A DNA stretch of 62,514 bases from Prevotella sp. (GTDB lineage: Bacteria > Bacteroidota > Bacteroidia > Bacteroidales > Bacteroidaceae). The stretch is taken from the NCBI GenBank assembly GCA_017449025.1, contig JAFSKJ010000021.1:1-62514 (forward strand), read 5' to 3'. The position numbers were made by a program, and so were the translations under genes. Below are positions 19,901-26,771 of this stretch, one piece after another (the stretch's first letter is position 1; each line of letters opens with the position of its first letter). Under the pieces are notes generated by a model. It was not told the DNA's origin, did no database searches, and saw only the letters and a list, made by a program, of their open reading frames with translations.

Positions 19901-20310
19901 CCTATCTGGTGAAAGTGTTCACGGAAGGACTTGACGCCGACAACCCGGCCGCCAAGCTGAACTCGGACATCGCCCAGGAGATACCGTCGAGCGGCGGCAG
20001 CACCTTCGGACGACAGGTGGACGGCTGGGGCTACTCGCTGCGCGGCACCTTCGACATGATCGACAACCAGACGGCGCACGAACTCTACGCCTACGTGCTG
20101 AAGAGCGACGGCAAGTGGTACCTCGTCGGTAACGACACCGAGGCCCACCGCAAGGCATACATCCCCGCCTACCGTGCCTACCTGCTGCTGAGCGGCGGCT
20201 ACGGCACCCGCGCGGCAACCCTCGACATGGAGCTGGAGGACAACCCAACCGCCATCGAGGAGCCTGAGATCGAGACCGTCAAGACCGTCGACCGCGACGG
20301 CACCGAGTAG
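10984..20310 (+). CDS. Giant BspA-like secreted protein (3108 residues), C-terminal tail cut by an amber codon
   Basis: Signal peptide MRMKRILFLMVCLLAIAQGAWA, then: about 30-330 a Gly/Asn-rich parallel beta-helix ('GGAIFNRGTLNITAGSITDN'); about 355-535 beta-prism (MABP-like) repeats with DLN(E/K)G(S/A)GG motifs; about 535-800 further beta-solenoid sequence; about 870-1340 and 1640-2800 BspA-type leucine-rich repeats ('IGKGAFNGCSTLDSLLVD'); and a C-terminal beta region. Residues about 1356-1615 differ: Ala-rich, hydrophobic and helical, with locally lower GC. BspA-like proteins act in adhesion or coaggregation. The frame ends at TAG 20308-20310, but the same frame continues to TGA 20395-20397, encoding the tail (IFDLSGRK ... 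GIYILNGRK) seen intact on neighbouring secreted proteins. Start could be ATG 10984 or 10990. Confidence 0.85.
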   Translation: MRMKRILFLMVCLLAIAQGAWAQTEVDSESALKDALGGSSPISIKLTADIALTERVAIPEGKTVTLDLNGHTLQRTEEGYHWYYMVIHLLGNATLTVNDGSGTNSGRITGGHAYGGGGIYCEKGSKLTFNGGTIIGNSVRNDPDGGAGWGGGVLVNDGAEATFNGGMVLGNGAPLGGGIYNFGTLTIGNIVISGNTGNDGGAIFNRGTLNITAGSITDNLVNVHGGAGITNYGTINMTGGSITKNRSAKAGGGIWQGGTMNVQGNPVISDNTSNVHGSEDVYVSNPITVTGAFTKGAHIGVYPCTLNFVMTSGYGTHNAGTPIDQYFFSNISYYAITANSSGEAILAVNSASKQRYITDVMVVGAEKDEEAKALCEEYAQDGWTQLPTDLNEGSGGQYVYLLYKTGTDPERAIKDLYLRCGTGFGSDNRPETLTHQGLTYTLAAYDGSSHIKSNKGDLNSGVNGSEDINLYYTREGSSAPLTRLWFDGEEAGCVGRNGTTTACDLNKGAGGDFVFLHISRELSPEDFGGGTGSADDPYIIGTTAHWKELAAKVGLGETYVGRYFFMTGYVDADGMQVGGNFKGTFDGAGRTLTFNAGSEANPRNQECVAPFYSLQGAMIKNLRVEGDIYTSRQYAAGVAAQVSGSESTILDNIVSAVKIHSTVVGDGTHGGLIAVNSARLEINNSRFEGSLLGPQTRCCAGMVGWTTGQVLFYNCIVAPAEISLDLSWSTSEIINAVHSQDAYGNFSRAFARNPVNSTSIFATKYPEPVFTKCYFTQQIGDPILVLGPQGKQLFSDVAVPTGCSVSIVEEPLITVHGKNWYPSGTHIITQGNMPIFGYWKETNGAFVSDPSAQNGWHLIQDVSSPILGLYNDPIRPEPEDDYNIFGTKYIWLSRHDYHLYVSNEWLNENYPSWHFEDNDADANIVLTIDGEDCKATMAIWHFESDYVNGNTAYIMNDLVGNWYGHTHLIGISPRAFGASTALKYVRFIDSDAYLYNQNSKLKLFIDKEAFLDCPNLEQLQIVQYTTEGTNHYEAMTPDQITYIGPNAFTNVSPNFTISVHRSQYQNFMASETFKPWRSKIVVHEFDGVDFTEEGVKYHVFKDAEERDKLQSDEEGKAEMMETLKWWNSEYKNFNAANLLTTNDDKDNVYYCSIVGVDDEDIDDEGGVMRIYNDPGDTYTYKTLQLGRDAIRGNSHVKYIEFWQTAGDAENSYSDLKMVIPNGALAGMSNLKELRLFYYEQDGKDHWTALGPKDIIPGNNIFGVPSPDEAATMTDATMRNMKAGAPEDFKIIVSSDRFSEFLNDPNWQPYIGMMECRDDPNAQGKTAFSEGGVTYDYVTAPGGIIQTTQVVSQDVSWWMLPKLVAEVALMTTGVVYAVKSGGVKSAEAAAQATAAKIVAEGGAPVGSKVISGTTVDIATNVNSWVNIKLSHTLYYSSSIWTATVKVVAKIAEAGGAGIYTYATAAGHQLIGAIIALSGLTIGEVGLQIGENAKNLERLKELGVVKNGKIDITEDELKAMSNKDFLLLATTMSSAFQITSEAVRRYQDELLNTLNEQMSLVTDGWNGPAVKQAGMNALTAGLIAKEAWGGTGSYNAEKFNKGMREQIRANINQATSRAAGFVMVHPQKNIVHHTYVKSFNGDFFGNCVIYVGHDNDGDANTSSRVTTFAKNAFTNRTDLKKVGFHENTGGATSEFSSSFICAIPDYAFKGCTNLTEFSLILSTEENGEYGLGPENFILAGDSIFCDVDTLNFHIIIDEARKDEFLASESWKPYERFFQYREAVPKNGSTLNNYGAWYAYAYEGNSILKESSSQGHTIQHVLVNNPDTDFLKDHNGALKITVDIGTGNNYQTDYVRTGAFRGNQMLQYVNFTDLDYGHNNYSDFDIELKDYCFASCSNLKYLDALYLVTDAVPNIMKPITPAMLKIGKGVFDNTNAKIRMMPKQLKAFEADANWAAYKDRFMTCIVNPGDEYVRNLLEDLRYHDYTAWGTDARNWDKYIDFSRILDKSQGFNWFSGVFKGNDDIRSFGDFKYCESIGLDYIGVSWFEGCDNLGNIELPNTARRIEARAFASCPSLRAITLPTQVAEIQNDVFAGCSNLNTIIVPSGKPATLKGTNQFEKNSGLKIYVPDSVVNLYKQQWAEYKDYIVGISKYPFSKVVTVTAPGQLADKLGLSIVEGKSGGWSATQVRWINGPYSLYDSLTVSGPLNGRDLSVIRYMAGADAWNSDPTDGKLRYLNLWNAQLKKDTRWSYNCDGEDEYTDADNKVGDYLFDCCTALETVILPKSVTYIGENVFDTATGLKRVAVGRNTTEVECDILQDLDDYGGIDELVFLTNQHVTSDYSDPWEAPIQKVYVPRSQMGEYMSDDKLSSRAQSITSLFDDDHILFRTADYGGLFFPTEIREAENVEGIFNGDLELKDFSEFQKFQGVKWLGDKAFSGCSNLKTITLPGSVEYIGKGAFNGCSTLDSLLVDCDSIFTLERDVFESLPSDFRIYVPKSMIAKYQERWSQYKDHIFVDEREYSNADIITVTLDKPNTLHEKLGLEVELSDFYHWLEAVKGDYSHVKKLKVIGPISGTDFELMRYLAGYTLWTKETNYFGQLEYLDLYDAQIVETDNDGSEETDGGVIRQNASMTDNVMHKHALKKAMKLKTLILPRTCKEIEKRAFLQCDNLETVVFGDDMEEIDWTCFDDCSQMRYTYFLCTKKPKITIDSRYWFDNDYSPTCDAMYVRPSLYRDYLDDTDYTTEHRTVKYTNLISKGAFNDDEAFCAFAQHAVSSLNDLVMVRSVDGWFDNHHAIKDLTTLRYTKVGRLKKNDFGKLTQLERLAVSLNTDSIEAGAFQNSQNLRFVDFLAVESSMAEKLKDGGLADLGIDLQKTLAYVPLTYGTTEETNVVTGSADNGLIAHNYRLYDGWDYTVPYAFQTKTVENSRTLPKSDAPYTVCVPYTMEVPYGCKAYTLSDRDGNQLVFKEIEGQMEAMQPYLVKVFTEGLDADNPAAKLNSDIAQEIPSSGGSTFGRQVDGWGYSLRGTFDMIDNQTAHELYAYVLKSDGKWYLVGNDTEAHRKAYIPAYRAYLLLSGGYGTRAATLDMELEDNPTAIEEPEIETVKTVDRDGTE

Positions 20311-20397
20311 ATCTTCGACCTCAGCGGCCGCAAGCTGGTCCGTATCCCCGACACCGGCATCTACATCTTGAACGGACGTAAGTATATTAAAAAATGA
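20308..20397 (+). other. In-frame C-terminal tail downstream of the amber stop
   Basis: After TAG at 20308-20310 the same frame reads IFDLSGRKLVRIP then GIYILNGRKYIKK and ends at TGA 20395-20397. This is the tail carried by the proteins at 21104 and 22597. TAC to TAG is a plausible single-base change (GTE-Y-IFDLSGR). TAG is a normal stop elsewhere in the window (genes ending 6584, 8389, 42837, 60265), so global recoding is unlikely. Confidence 0.8.
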
Positions 20398-20403
20398 TCG
20401 CTT

Positions 20404-20952
20404 ATGAAAAAGTATATTTGGATAATGCTCGCTCTGCTCGCCTTCACGGCGTGCAGCAGCGACGACGACGACAACAAGGTCGAGAACCTGACCGTGCAGC
20501 AGCTCGCCGGCCTCTGGGCTGCCGACTACGCCGAGAACAAGACCGAGGGCGAACTGCACTGGACCCGCGTCGTGGCGGACTACCTGTTCCGCGCCGACGG
20601 CACCGGCTACTACGAGTGCTTCCTGATGGACGGCGACAACTACGTCGGCGCTGAGTCCGCACGCGGCGAAGACGGCGAAGGCCACTTCCACTACACCATC
20701 AGCGGAAACACCGTCACCGTCACCATCGACAAGACCGGCGAGACATGGACGCTGACCTATGCCGACGGCAAGCTCTCCGACCCGGAGCGCATCGCCTTCC
20801 AGAAGGCCACCACCGCCCAGCAGACACTCGTCGAGCAGCTCTACGGCGAATGGCAGAAGGCCAACTCCGGCACCAAGGACGACGGCACGACCGTCAAGAC
20901 CGACGTCACCGACAGCTACACCGACGAGCCTGCCCGCGTCCGCCAGCGCTAA
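20404..20952 (+). CDS. Lipocalin-like surface lipoprotein, paralogue of 10332-10898
   Basis: A 182-residue lipoprotein. The signal peptide MKKYIWIMLALLAF ends in lipobox FTAC (Cys17), followed by SSDDDDN, a strong surface-export-like signal. The mature domain matches the protein at 10332 block by block ('LAGLWAADYAEN', 'YLFRADGTGYYECFLMD', 'YTISGNTVTVTID', 'LTYADGKLS', 'LYGEWQKANSG'). It begins 6 nt after the TGA closing the read-through tail of the giant gene, so all three genes are likely one transcript. Function and ligand unknown; a partner or anchor for the giant protein is possible because copies sit on both sides of it. Confidence 0.75.
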   Translation: MKKYIWIMLALLAFTACSSDDDDNKVENLTVQQLAGLWAADYAENKTEGELHWTRVVADYLFRADGTGYYECFLMDGDNYVGAESARGEDGEGHFHYTISGNTVTVTIDKTGETWTLTYADGKLSDPERIAFQKATTAQQTLVEQLYGEWQKANSGTKDDGTTVKTDVTDSYTDEPARVRQR

Positions 20953-21103
20953 CCGCGCCCCCTCTCGCTTTACCTTATTCTATATAAGGGAAGCCCTCTC
21001 CCTGCCGTCGAGAGTTCGACTCCCTCGGCGGCAACAAAGACGAAACAAAATCCCCGGTGGGAAAAAGAGAAGACAATAAATAACAATAAAAACAAACATC
21101 ACT

Positions 21104-22561
21104 ATGCGAACGAATGTATTATGTATCGTGGCTGCTCTGCTGCTGATGGTGCAGGGAGCCTGGGCGCAGGACGCCACATTGATTGACGGCGTCTATTATG
21201 TGTTGAACAACGAGGAGAAGACGGCGGAGGTCGTCAGACCCAGTGGCTTCAGGTATCAGGGCGACATCGTGGTGCCCGATACCGTGAAGCAGGACGGCAC
21301 CAGCTATGCTGTGACCTCACTCGGCGAAGGGGCCTTCATGCAATCAAAGCTGACGTCGGTGCAGTTGCCGAAGCAGACGCTGCGCGTCATCGGACCGTAT
21401 GCCTTTCTCGAGTGCAGCGGGCTGACCGAGATCGACGTTCCGGAGACCGTGACCACCATCGGCGAAAGCGCCTTTGAAGCCTATCACCTGAAGCGCATCA
21501 GCATCCCCGCCAGCGTCACGGAGATGGGCGATAATGCCGTCGGCGCGTGTCCGGAACTGGAGAGCGTCACCCTGGTCGAGGGCAACACGCACTTCGGCAT
21601 CTTCGACGGCGTGCTGATGGACAAGGCCCAGACGCGGCTGATCTGCTATCCCGCCAAACTGGCCGGCAAGGCGTACACCGTGCCTACGACGGTGACCAGC
21701 ATCGACAAGGAGGCCTTCCGATACGTTGCAAACCTGACGTCGGTCACGATTCCGGCCTCCGTGACGAAACTGGTGTATGGTATGTTCTATAAGGCCTCGT
21801 CGCTGACTGAAATCAACATCGACCCCGCCAATACCACCTACTGCTCGGCGGACGGCGTGGTCTATAGCGCCGACAAGGATACGCTGTTGATCTATCCCGC
21901 CGGCAAGACTACTAAGTTCTATACCCCGGATTTCCCAGTGACAACCATTGGCTCAAGCGCATTCTCCTACGCATCCCATCTGCTGACGATTGCCATCCCC
22001 GAGGGTGTCGCCACCATCCGACAGTCCGCCTTCTACAGTTGCACCTCGCTGCGGGAAGTCAGTTTCCCGGAGTCCATCACAACTATCGAGTTAGCTGCAT
22101 TCGGCCAATGCGAGTCGCTGGAGTCCATCGTCCTGCCCCCGAACATCACCGAGGTTACGACGACCCTGTTCTTCCAATGCAAGTCTCTCCGCAGCGTGAC
22201 CATCCCTGCCTCCGTCACCAACATCGGCTTGACTCCCTTTGTGAAATGCCCCAGTCTGACGGAAATCACCTGCCTGGCCACTACGCCCCCGACGCTGCAC
22301 ATGATGGCTTTCTTGCAGTTGGCGCAGGCGGACATCACCCTCTACGTGCCCGAGGAGGCCGTCGAGACGTACAAGGCCACGCCCGTGTGGAAGGACTTCA
22401 ACGTGCAGGCGATTGCTGGGGCAGGAGTTAAAGAAGTTAGAGAAGTTACAGAAGTTAAAGACAATAGCAGGTACACGCTCGACGGTCGCCGCCTCGACGG
22501 CAAGCCCGCCCAGCGCGGAGTCTATATCCACGGAGGCCGCAAGGTCGTGATTAATAACTAA
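21104..22561 (+). CDS. BspA-like leucine-rich repeat secreted protein
   Basis: A 485-residue protein. The signal peptide is MRTNVLCIVAALLLMVQGAWA, and its end closely resembles those of the proteins at 10984 and 22597. The body is a run of LRR_5/BspA repeats of about 23 residues, such as 'IGESAFEAYHLKRISIPASV', 'IDKEAFRYVANLTSVTIPASV' and 'IGSSAFSYASHLLTIAIPEGV'. A short linker leads to the tail 'YTLDGRRLDGKPAQRGVYI-HGGRK'. BspA-family proteins are secreted or surface-exposed and bind host or bacterial ligands. The tail probably serves secretion or attachment. It lies 151 nt after the lipocalin-like gene and 35 nt before the next secreted protein, so it probably belongs to the same transcription group. 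Confidence 0.85.
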   Translation: MRTNVLCIVAALLLMVQGAWAQDATLIDGVYYVLNNEEKTAEVVRPSGFRYQGDIVVPDTVKQDGTSYAVTSLGEGAFMQSKLTSVQLPKQTLRVIGPYAFLECSGLTEIDVPETVTTIGESAFEAYHLKRISIPASVTEMGDNAVGACPELESVTLVEGNTHFGIFDGVLMDKAQTRLICYPAKLAGKAYTVPTTVTSIDKEAFRYVANLTSVTIPASVTKLVYGMFYKASSLTEINIDPANTTYCSADGVVYSADKDTLLIYPAGKTTKFYTPDFPVTTIGSSAFSYASHLLTIAIPEGVATIRQSAFYSCTSLREVSFPESITTIELAAFGQCESLESIVLPPNITEVTTTLFFQCKSLRSVTIPASVTNIGLTPFVKCPSLTEITCLATTPPTLHMMAFLQLAQADITLYVPEEAVETYKATPVWKDFNVQAIAGAGVKEVREVTEVKDNSRYTLDGRRLDGKPAQRGVYIHGGRKVVINN

Positions 22562-22596
22562 ATTTTCTTCACAGACAATAGTATAACGAAACGAAT

Positions 22597-25500
22597 ATGA
22601 AAACAAAGCTATTTCTATTGATAATTGCCGCGCTGCTGATGACCGCGCAGCGGGCGTGGGCCGATTACGTCACCGACATCGTGGTGATCGGGCATGATAG
22701 TGAACGTCAGTTAGGGTATCTGTACGATAACTACAAGGGCGCGGGCTGGATAGGCCTCGACAAGGACCTGAACGACGGCGCGGGCGGACACTACATCCAC
22801 CTGGTCTATAAGACGAACAATAGTCCGCAGAACAGCGGCACGCCCATCACCGACCTCTACCTCTGGTCGGCTCCTTACGCAGGCCCCAACAGCCTGGTAC
22901 ACAACGGCCGCACCTATTACAGGGTGGGCGCCGACGGCGACGACACATTCAAAAGCCACGCCGGCGACATGAACTGCGAGGCCGGCGGCAACTGGATACA
23001 GCTCTACTACACCAAGGACCAGTTCAAGCCCCAGCGCCGCCTCACCGGCATCTCCGTCGACGAGAACGCGTCGGGCTGCGTGGGCGAGAACGGCGGCTCC
23101 ACGCCCAGCGACCTGAACCGAGGCGCCGGCGGCGACGACATTTTCCTGCACTTCAAGACGGAGTACGTCTCCTGGGGTGAACACTGTGCCGGTTCGTTCA
23201 GCCACGTGGACGGCAACACCATCTACATCGAGAGCGAGGGTGAACTCGCCAAGCTGGCGCGCGACGTGAACGGCGGCAACAATTATCTCGGCAAGACGAT
23301 CGTCCTGAACCGCGACCTCGACTTGTCGGAATACGCCTGGGACCCCATCGGCGACAGATACTGGGTCGATGATCATTTAGGCTACATCGACAATTCGAGA
23401 TGGGTCGTCAAGCCTTTCAAGGGCAACTTCGACGGCAGGGGGCATACCATCCGCGGACTCTTTGTGGACAGGAATGATGATTGTGTCGGCCTGTTCGGCT
23501 GTATTGCGGGTTGGGGCAGCATTAAGGGTGACAGGAGCGGGACGGGCTGCGAATGGATCAAGAACCTGAACATCACCGGTGCCTACGTCCATGGTAACAA
23601 CCACGTGGCCGCCCTGGCGGGGTATTCCTTTGGCGGGCGGTTCTACATCGAAAACGTGGTGGTTCAGGGCCGCATTTCCGGAAGCAACTATGTGGGCGGC
23701 ATCGTCGGCTACGGCGATAATGAGGTTTGGCTTTCCGGCTCGTATATTGTCTCCATCAGGAACTGTGCGAATCTCGGATACCATGTTTCCGGTAACTATT
23801 CAGGAGCCATCTACGGCTATCTCGAAGATAAAGGCCCTACAGCCAACCAGGCAAACTACTACGCCAATTTCATCTCGCCCGGCAACAGCAATGTGTACCG
23901 CCTCAGTGCCGTGCGCCACAACACGCTTCCGGAGGGCATCAAACTCAACGTCAGTTCCGATGCCTGCTACTGGCTCGACGACGTGCCTTATTGCAAGAAC
24001 GGGGCGACGGTGAGTTACGAAGCGAGCAACAGCTCGTTCTACTACGACCTCACCGGCACGTCGATGGATGGCGAGCAGAAGGGGCTCAAACACAGTTTCA
24101 CGACCGCTGAAGACACCGACTACACCATCGACGTGGTCTACGACGCGACGGGCATTACCGGCAGCGGCACCGAGGCCGACCCCTATCTGCTGACCGCCGA
24201 CAGGCAGTGGACACAGCTCCTCAACATGTACAGCCAGGGCCGGAGGTTTAACGGCACGGGCTTCAAGCTCGGCGCCGACATCAGCGTGTCGGCACTGATG
24301 CCGGAATTCGGCGGCACCTTCGACGGCGACGGCCACACGATGAACGTCAGCCTGACCGCCACCAACAGCTACTGCGCGCCCTTCCGCTTTGCCCGTAACG
24401 CCACCATCAAGAACCTGCACACGGCGGGCACCATCACTACCGACAAGACGGGCAGCGCGGGTCTCGTGGGCAGGGCCTACGGCACCACCAGCATCACCAA
24501 CTGCCGCAGCAGCGTCAGCATCCTCAGCAGCACGCCGGGCAACGGCAACCACGGCGGCCTGGTGGGCACCGTCAGCGGTGAAGATGTCAGCGTCAGCATC
24601 GACGGCTGCCTCTTCGACGGCAAGATACTGACCGTGGGCGACGCCGCCACCACCGGCTGCGGCGGCATCGTGGGCGAGAAGGGTAACCGCTCCAAGCTGT
24701 CCATCACCAACAGCCTCTACGCCCCGGCCCCACTGGCCGACGGCGAGCACGAGACGGCTGACTACAGCGCCACGCTGGTACGCTACACCGACGGCGTAGT
24801 CCCCAGCATCAGCAACTGCGGCTACAGCCGTCCGCTGGGCACGGCCCAGGGTGCAAGCGGCACCGACACCCAACCTACAGGCATCGGCAACGCCGTGGCG
24901 ACCTACAGCGTCAGCGGCATCACCAGCTACGACGAAGGCATAGAGTGCGACGGCTGGTGGTACATGAAATCGGACAACGTAGAGCTGGCCGACAACGCCC
25001 CGAACAGCAGCCTGATCAGCGAGACGGCCGGCGCGAACGGCGATCAGCCGGTAGATGTAACCCTTCAGGGCCGCACGTTCTACGCCGACAACTGCTGGAA
25101 CACCCTCTGCCTGCCCTTCGACGTGACGCTGGCAAGCTCGCCACTCGCCGGAGCCGAGGCACGCACACTGAGCGAAGCCACGCTCAGCGGCGGCACGCTG
25201 ACGCTGAACTTCAGCGAGCCCGTCACGACGCTCATCGCCGGCACGCCATATATCATCAGGTGGGATCCGACGGCGGTACACGACGATTACGTCATCCGGA
25301 CTGCCCAAGACTGGAACGACTTTGCCGCAGCAGTGAACAGCGGCAGTGACTACAGCCTGAGGACCGTGCATCTGGTGGCCGACATCACCGTCTCGACCAC
25401 AGTAGGTACCAAGGAGCATCCCTTCAGAGGCTCTTTCGACGGCAACGGCCACACGCTGACCTTCAACACGACTGCCGACGAAGATTACTGTGCACCGTTC

Positions 25501-26496
25501 CGTTACGTCAAAGATGCCACCATCAAGAATCTGCACACAGCAGGCACCATCATCTTCTCCAGCATCGGTTTCGGCTCAGGTCTTGTGGGAATCAACAGTG
25601 GACCGCTCACTATCGACAACTGCCGCGTCAGCGTCGACTTCGTGGATAAGAATGGAGGCAGCTTCTGCGGCGGCTTCGTAGATTATATAGGTCCTGAAAA
25701 AGGCCAAAACATCACGAATAGCATCTTCGATGGCACTTTCATCAACGAAAGTAACACGAAATCGACGTTCGCTGGTTTCAAGATGGCCGTGCTCGTAGAC
25801 TATATGCATTACACCAACTGCCTGTCTAAGCCCAAGAACATCGCGGGGGATGTTGCTTATACCCCGTTCAGTCAAGCTTTGTCGATGCAAGCGACGTTCA
25901 CGAACTGTTACTATTCTGAGGAATTCCCAATGACAAAGACTCAAGGCACGCCCGTCGGCTCGATGACCAGCGAAGAGCTGACCGCTGCCCTCGGCGACGG
26001 CTGGCAGGTGACGGACGGCGAGGTGCTGCCCATCATGCAGGTGAACAACCCCGGTAGCAGCATCCTGAATCCCATCTTCTACGGCGCCGCCATCACCGCC
26101 ACCCAGCCACTCGGCATCACGCCGGGACTCGCGCCCGGCACTGAGGGCGACGGCTGCGTCACCTTCCTTGGCACCTACGACCCCGTGACGATCGGCCCCG
26201 AGGGCGACAACACCAAGCTCTACTTCAGCGACAATAATACGCTCTACTGGCCCAACGGCGCCATGACCATCAACCCCTTCCGCGCCTACCTGCAGCTGAA
26301 CGGCGCCACCGCACAGACCCGCAGCATCGTGCTGAACATCGGCGACGAGACGACGGCGATAAGCCTCACCCCCGGCCCCTCTCCCGTGGGCGAGGGAAGT
26401 GATGCCTGGTACTCGCTCGACGGTCGTAAACTGCAAGGCAAGCCCACCGCTAAGGGCATCTATATCTATAATGGACGTAAATATATTATTAAATAA
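22597..26496 (+). CDS. Large secreted beta-solenoid protein with MABP-like and GLUG-like repeats
   Basis: A 1299-residue protein. The signal peptide is MKTKLFLLIIAALLMTAQRAWA. About residues 24-200 hold MABP-like beta-prism repeats ('VTDIVVIGHDS', 'DLNDGAGGHYIHLVYK', 'DLNRGAGGDDIFLHFK'), matching residues 355-535 of the giant protein at 10984. About 205-800 and 880-1100 are beta-solenoid/GLUG-like repeats ('FKGNFDGRGHTIRGLFVD', 'GTFDGDGHTMNVSL', 'NATIKNLHTAGTI'). Two 'WNTLCLPFDV'-type domains follow that are also found in the fragment at 41959. Just before the tail 'YSLDGRKLQGK ... GIYIYNGRKYIIK' is 'SLTPGPSPVGEGS' (nt 26362-26399), the translation of a palindromic repeat inserted in frame. 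Probable surface adhesin or polysaccharide-contacting protein. Confidence 0.8.
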   Translation: MKTKLFLLIIAALLMTAQRAWADYVTDIVVIGHDSERQLGYLYDNYKGAGWIGLDKDLNDGAGGHYIHLVYKTNNSPQNSGTPITDLYLWSAPYAGPNSLVHNGRTYYRVGADGDDTFKSHAGDMNCEAGGNWIQLYYTKDQFKPQRRLTGISVDENASGCVGENGGSTPSDLNRGAGGDDIFLHFKTEYVSWGEHCAGSFSHVDGNTIYIESEGELAKLARDVNGGNNYLGKTIVLNRDLDLSEYAWDPIGDRYWVDDHLGYIDNSRWVVKPFKGNFDGRGHTIRGLFVDRNDDCVGLFGCIAGWGSIKGDRSGTGCEWIKNLNITGAYVHGNNHVAALAGYSFGGRFYIENVVVQGRISGSNYVGGIVGYGDNEVWLSGSYIVSIRNCANLGYHVSGNYSGAIYGYLEDKGPTANQANYYANFISPGNSNVYRLSAVRHNTLPEGIKLNVSSDACYWLDDVPYCKNGATVSYEASNSSFYYDLTGTSMDGEQKGLKHSFTTAEDTDYTIDVVYDATGITGSGTEADPYLLTADRQWTQLLNMYSQGRRFNGTGFKLGADISVSALMPEFGGTFDGDGHTMNVSLTATNSYCAPFRFARNATIKNLHTAGTITTDKTGSAGLVGRAYGTTSITNCRSSVSILSSTPGNGNHGGLVGTVSGEDVSVSIDGCLFDGKILTVGDAATTGCGGIVGEKGNRSKLSITNSLYAPAPLADGEHETADYSATLVRYTDGVVPSISNCGYSRPLGTAQGASGTDTQPTGIGNAVATYSVSGITSYDEGIECDGWWYMKSDNVELADNAPNSSLISETAGANGDQPVDVTLQGRTFYADNCWNTLCLPFDVTLASSPLAGAEARTLSEATLSGGTLTLNFSEPVTTLIAGTPYIIRWDPTAVHDDYVIRTAQDWNDFAAAVNSGSDYSLRTVHLVADITVSTTVGTKEHPFRGSFDGNGHTLTFNTTADEDYCAPFRYVKDATIKNLHTAGTIIFSSIGFGSGLVGINSGPLTIDNCRVSVDFVDKNGGSFCGGFVDYIGPEKGQNITNSIFDGTFINESNTKSTFAGFKMAVLVDYMHYTNCLSKPKNIAGDVAYTPFSQALSMQATFTNCYYSEEFPMTKTQGTPVGSMTSEELTAALGDGWQVTDGEVLPIMQVNNPGSSILNPIFYGAAITATQPLGITPGLAPGTEGDGCVTFLGTYDPVTIGPEGDNTKLYFSDNNTLYWPNGAMTINPFRAYLQLNGATAQTRSIVLNIGDETTAISLTPGPSPVGEGSDAWYSLDGRKLQGKPTAKGIYIYNGRKYIIK
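26362..26399. repeat. REP-like palindrome inside a coding frame
   Basis: CCCCTCTCCC-GTGG-GCGAGGG forms an imperfect hairpin and translates as TPGPSPVGEG, a familiar product of Bacteroidetes REP elements read in frame. It sits just before the C-terminal tail of the 1299-residue protein. Confidence 0.55.
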
Positions 26497-26504
26497 TGTG
26501 TAAC

Positions 26505-26600
26505 ATGAAGAAGTTTTTCCAATGGATGATGGCCGCCTCGGCGGCCGCTCGGCCGAAGGACGCTTGCAAGGCAAGAACAAAGAAACAACAAGATTATTAA
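26505..26600 (+). pseudogene. Relic of a lipoprotein gene start
   Basis: A 31-codon frame beginning MKKFFQWMMAAS closely resembles the signal peptides MRKIFQWAMAAA (8649) and MRKMFQWAMAAA (10332), and its leader AATAATGTGTAACA resembles theirs. After codon 12 the frame loses hydrophobicity, has no lipobox context, and stops at TAA 26598-26600. It looks like the remains of a third member of this lipoprotein family, deleted downstream. It is 8 nt after the preceding gene, so it is probably transcribed. Confidence 0.6.
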
Positions 26601-26649
26601 TTTATAAGTAAGTGAACACAATTAGTTTGTATTATCCAGAATGCAAGAT

Positions 26650-26677
26650 GGGGTGGCAGAAAGTCTGTCACCCCTTT
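26650..26677. terminator. Terminator hairpin of the BspA-like group
   Basis: GGGGTGGCAG (26650-26659) pairs with CTGTCACCCC (26665-26674) with one G-T pair and is followed by a T-rich stretch. The T-rich side serves the + strand transcript. Confidence 0.7.
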
Positions 26678-26714
26678 ATGTATGTCCGATTCTATGCGCT
26701 TTTGAGGACATACA

Positions 26715-26752
26715 TAAAGTAAGTCCCTACGATTGATAGGGACTTACTTTAT
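26715..26752. terminator. Perfect 16-bp hairpin between convergent genes
   Basis: ATAAAGTAAGTCCCTA and TAGGGACTTACTTTAT pair perfectly around a 7-nt loop. It lies 20 nt past the aldolase stop and probably ends that minus-strand transcript. Its left side overlaps another possible 14-bp stem (26674-26687 with 26706-26719), so alternative pairings compete. Confidence 0.65.
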
Positions 26753-26771
26753 GCAAATATGGACTTTTGGG

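Noticed and set aside
20308-20310. TAG read as an amino acid across the genome
   Set aside because: Genes ending at 6584, 8389, 42837 and 60265 use TAG as a normal stop.
21008-21042. tRNA gene: GAGAGTTCGACTCCCTCGG then GCGGCA resembles a T arm and acceptor end
   Set aside because: No D arm, anticodon arm or matching 5' acceptor is found upstream. At most a 3' tRNA remnant or chance.
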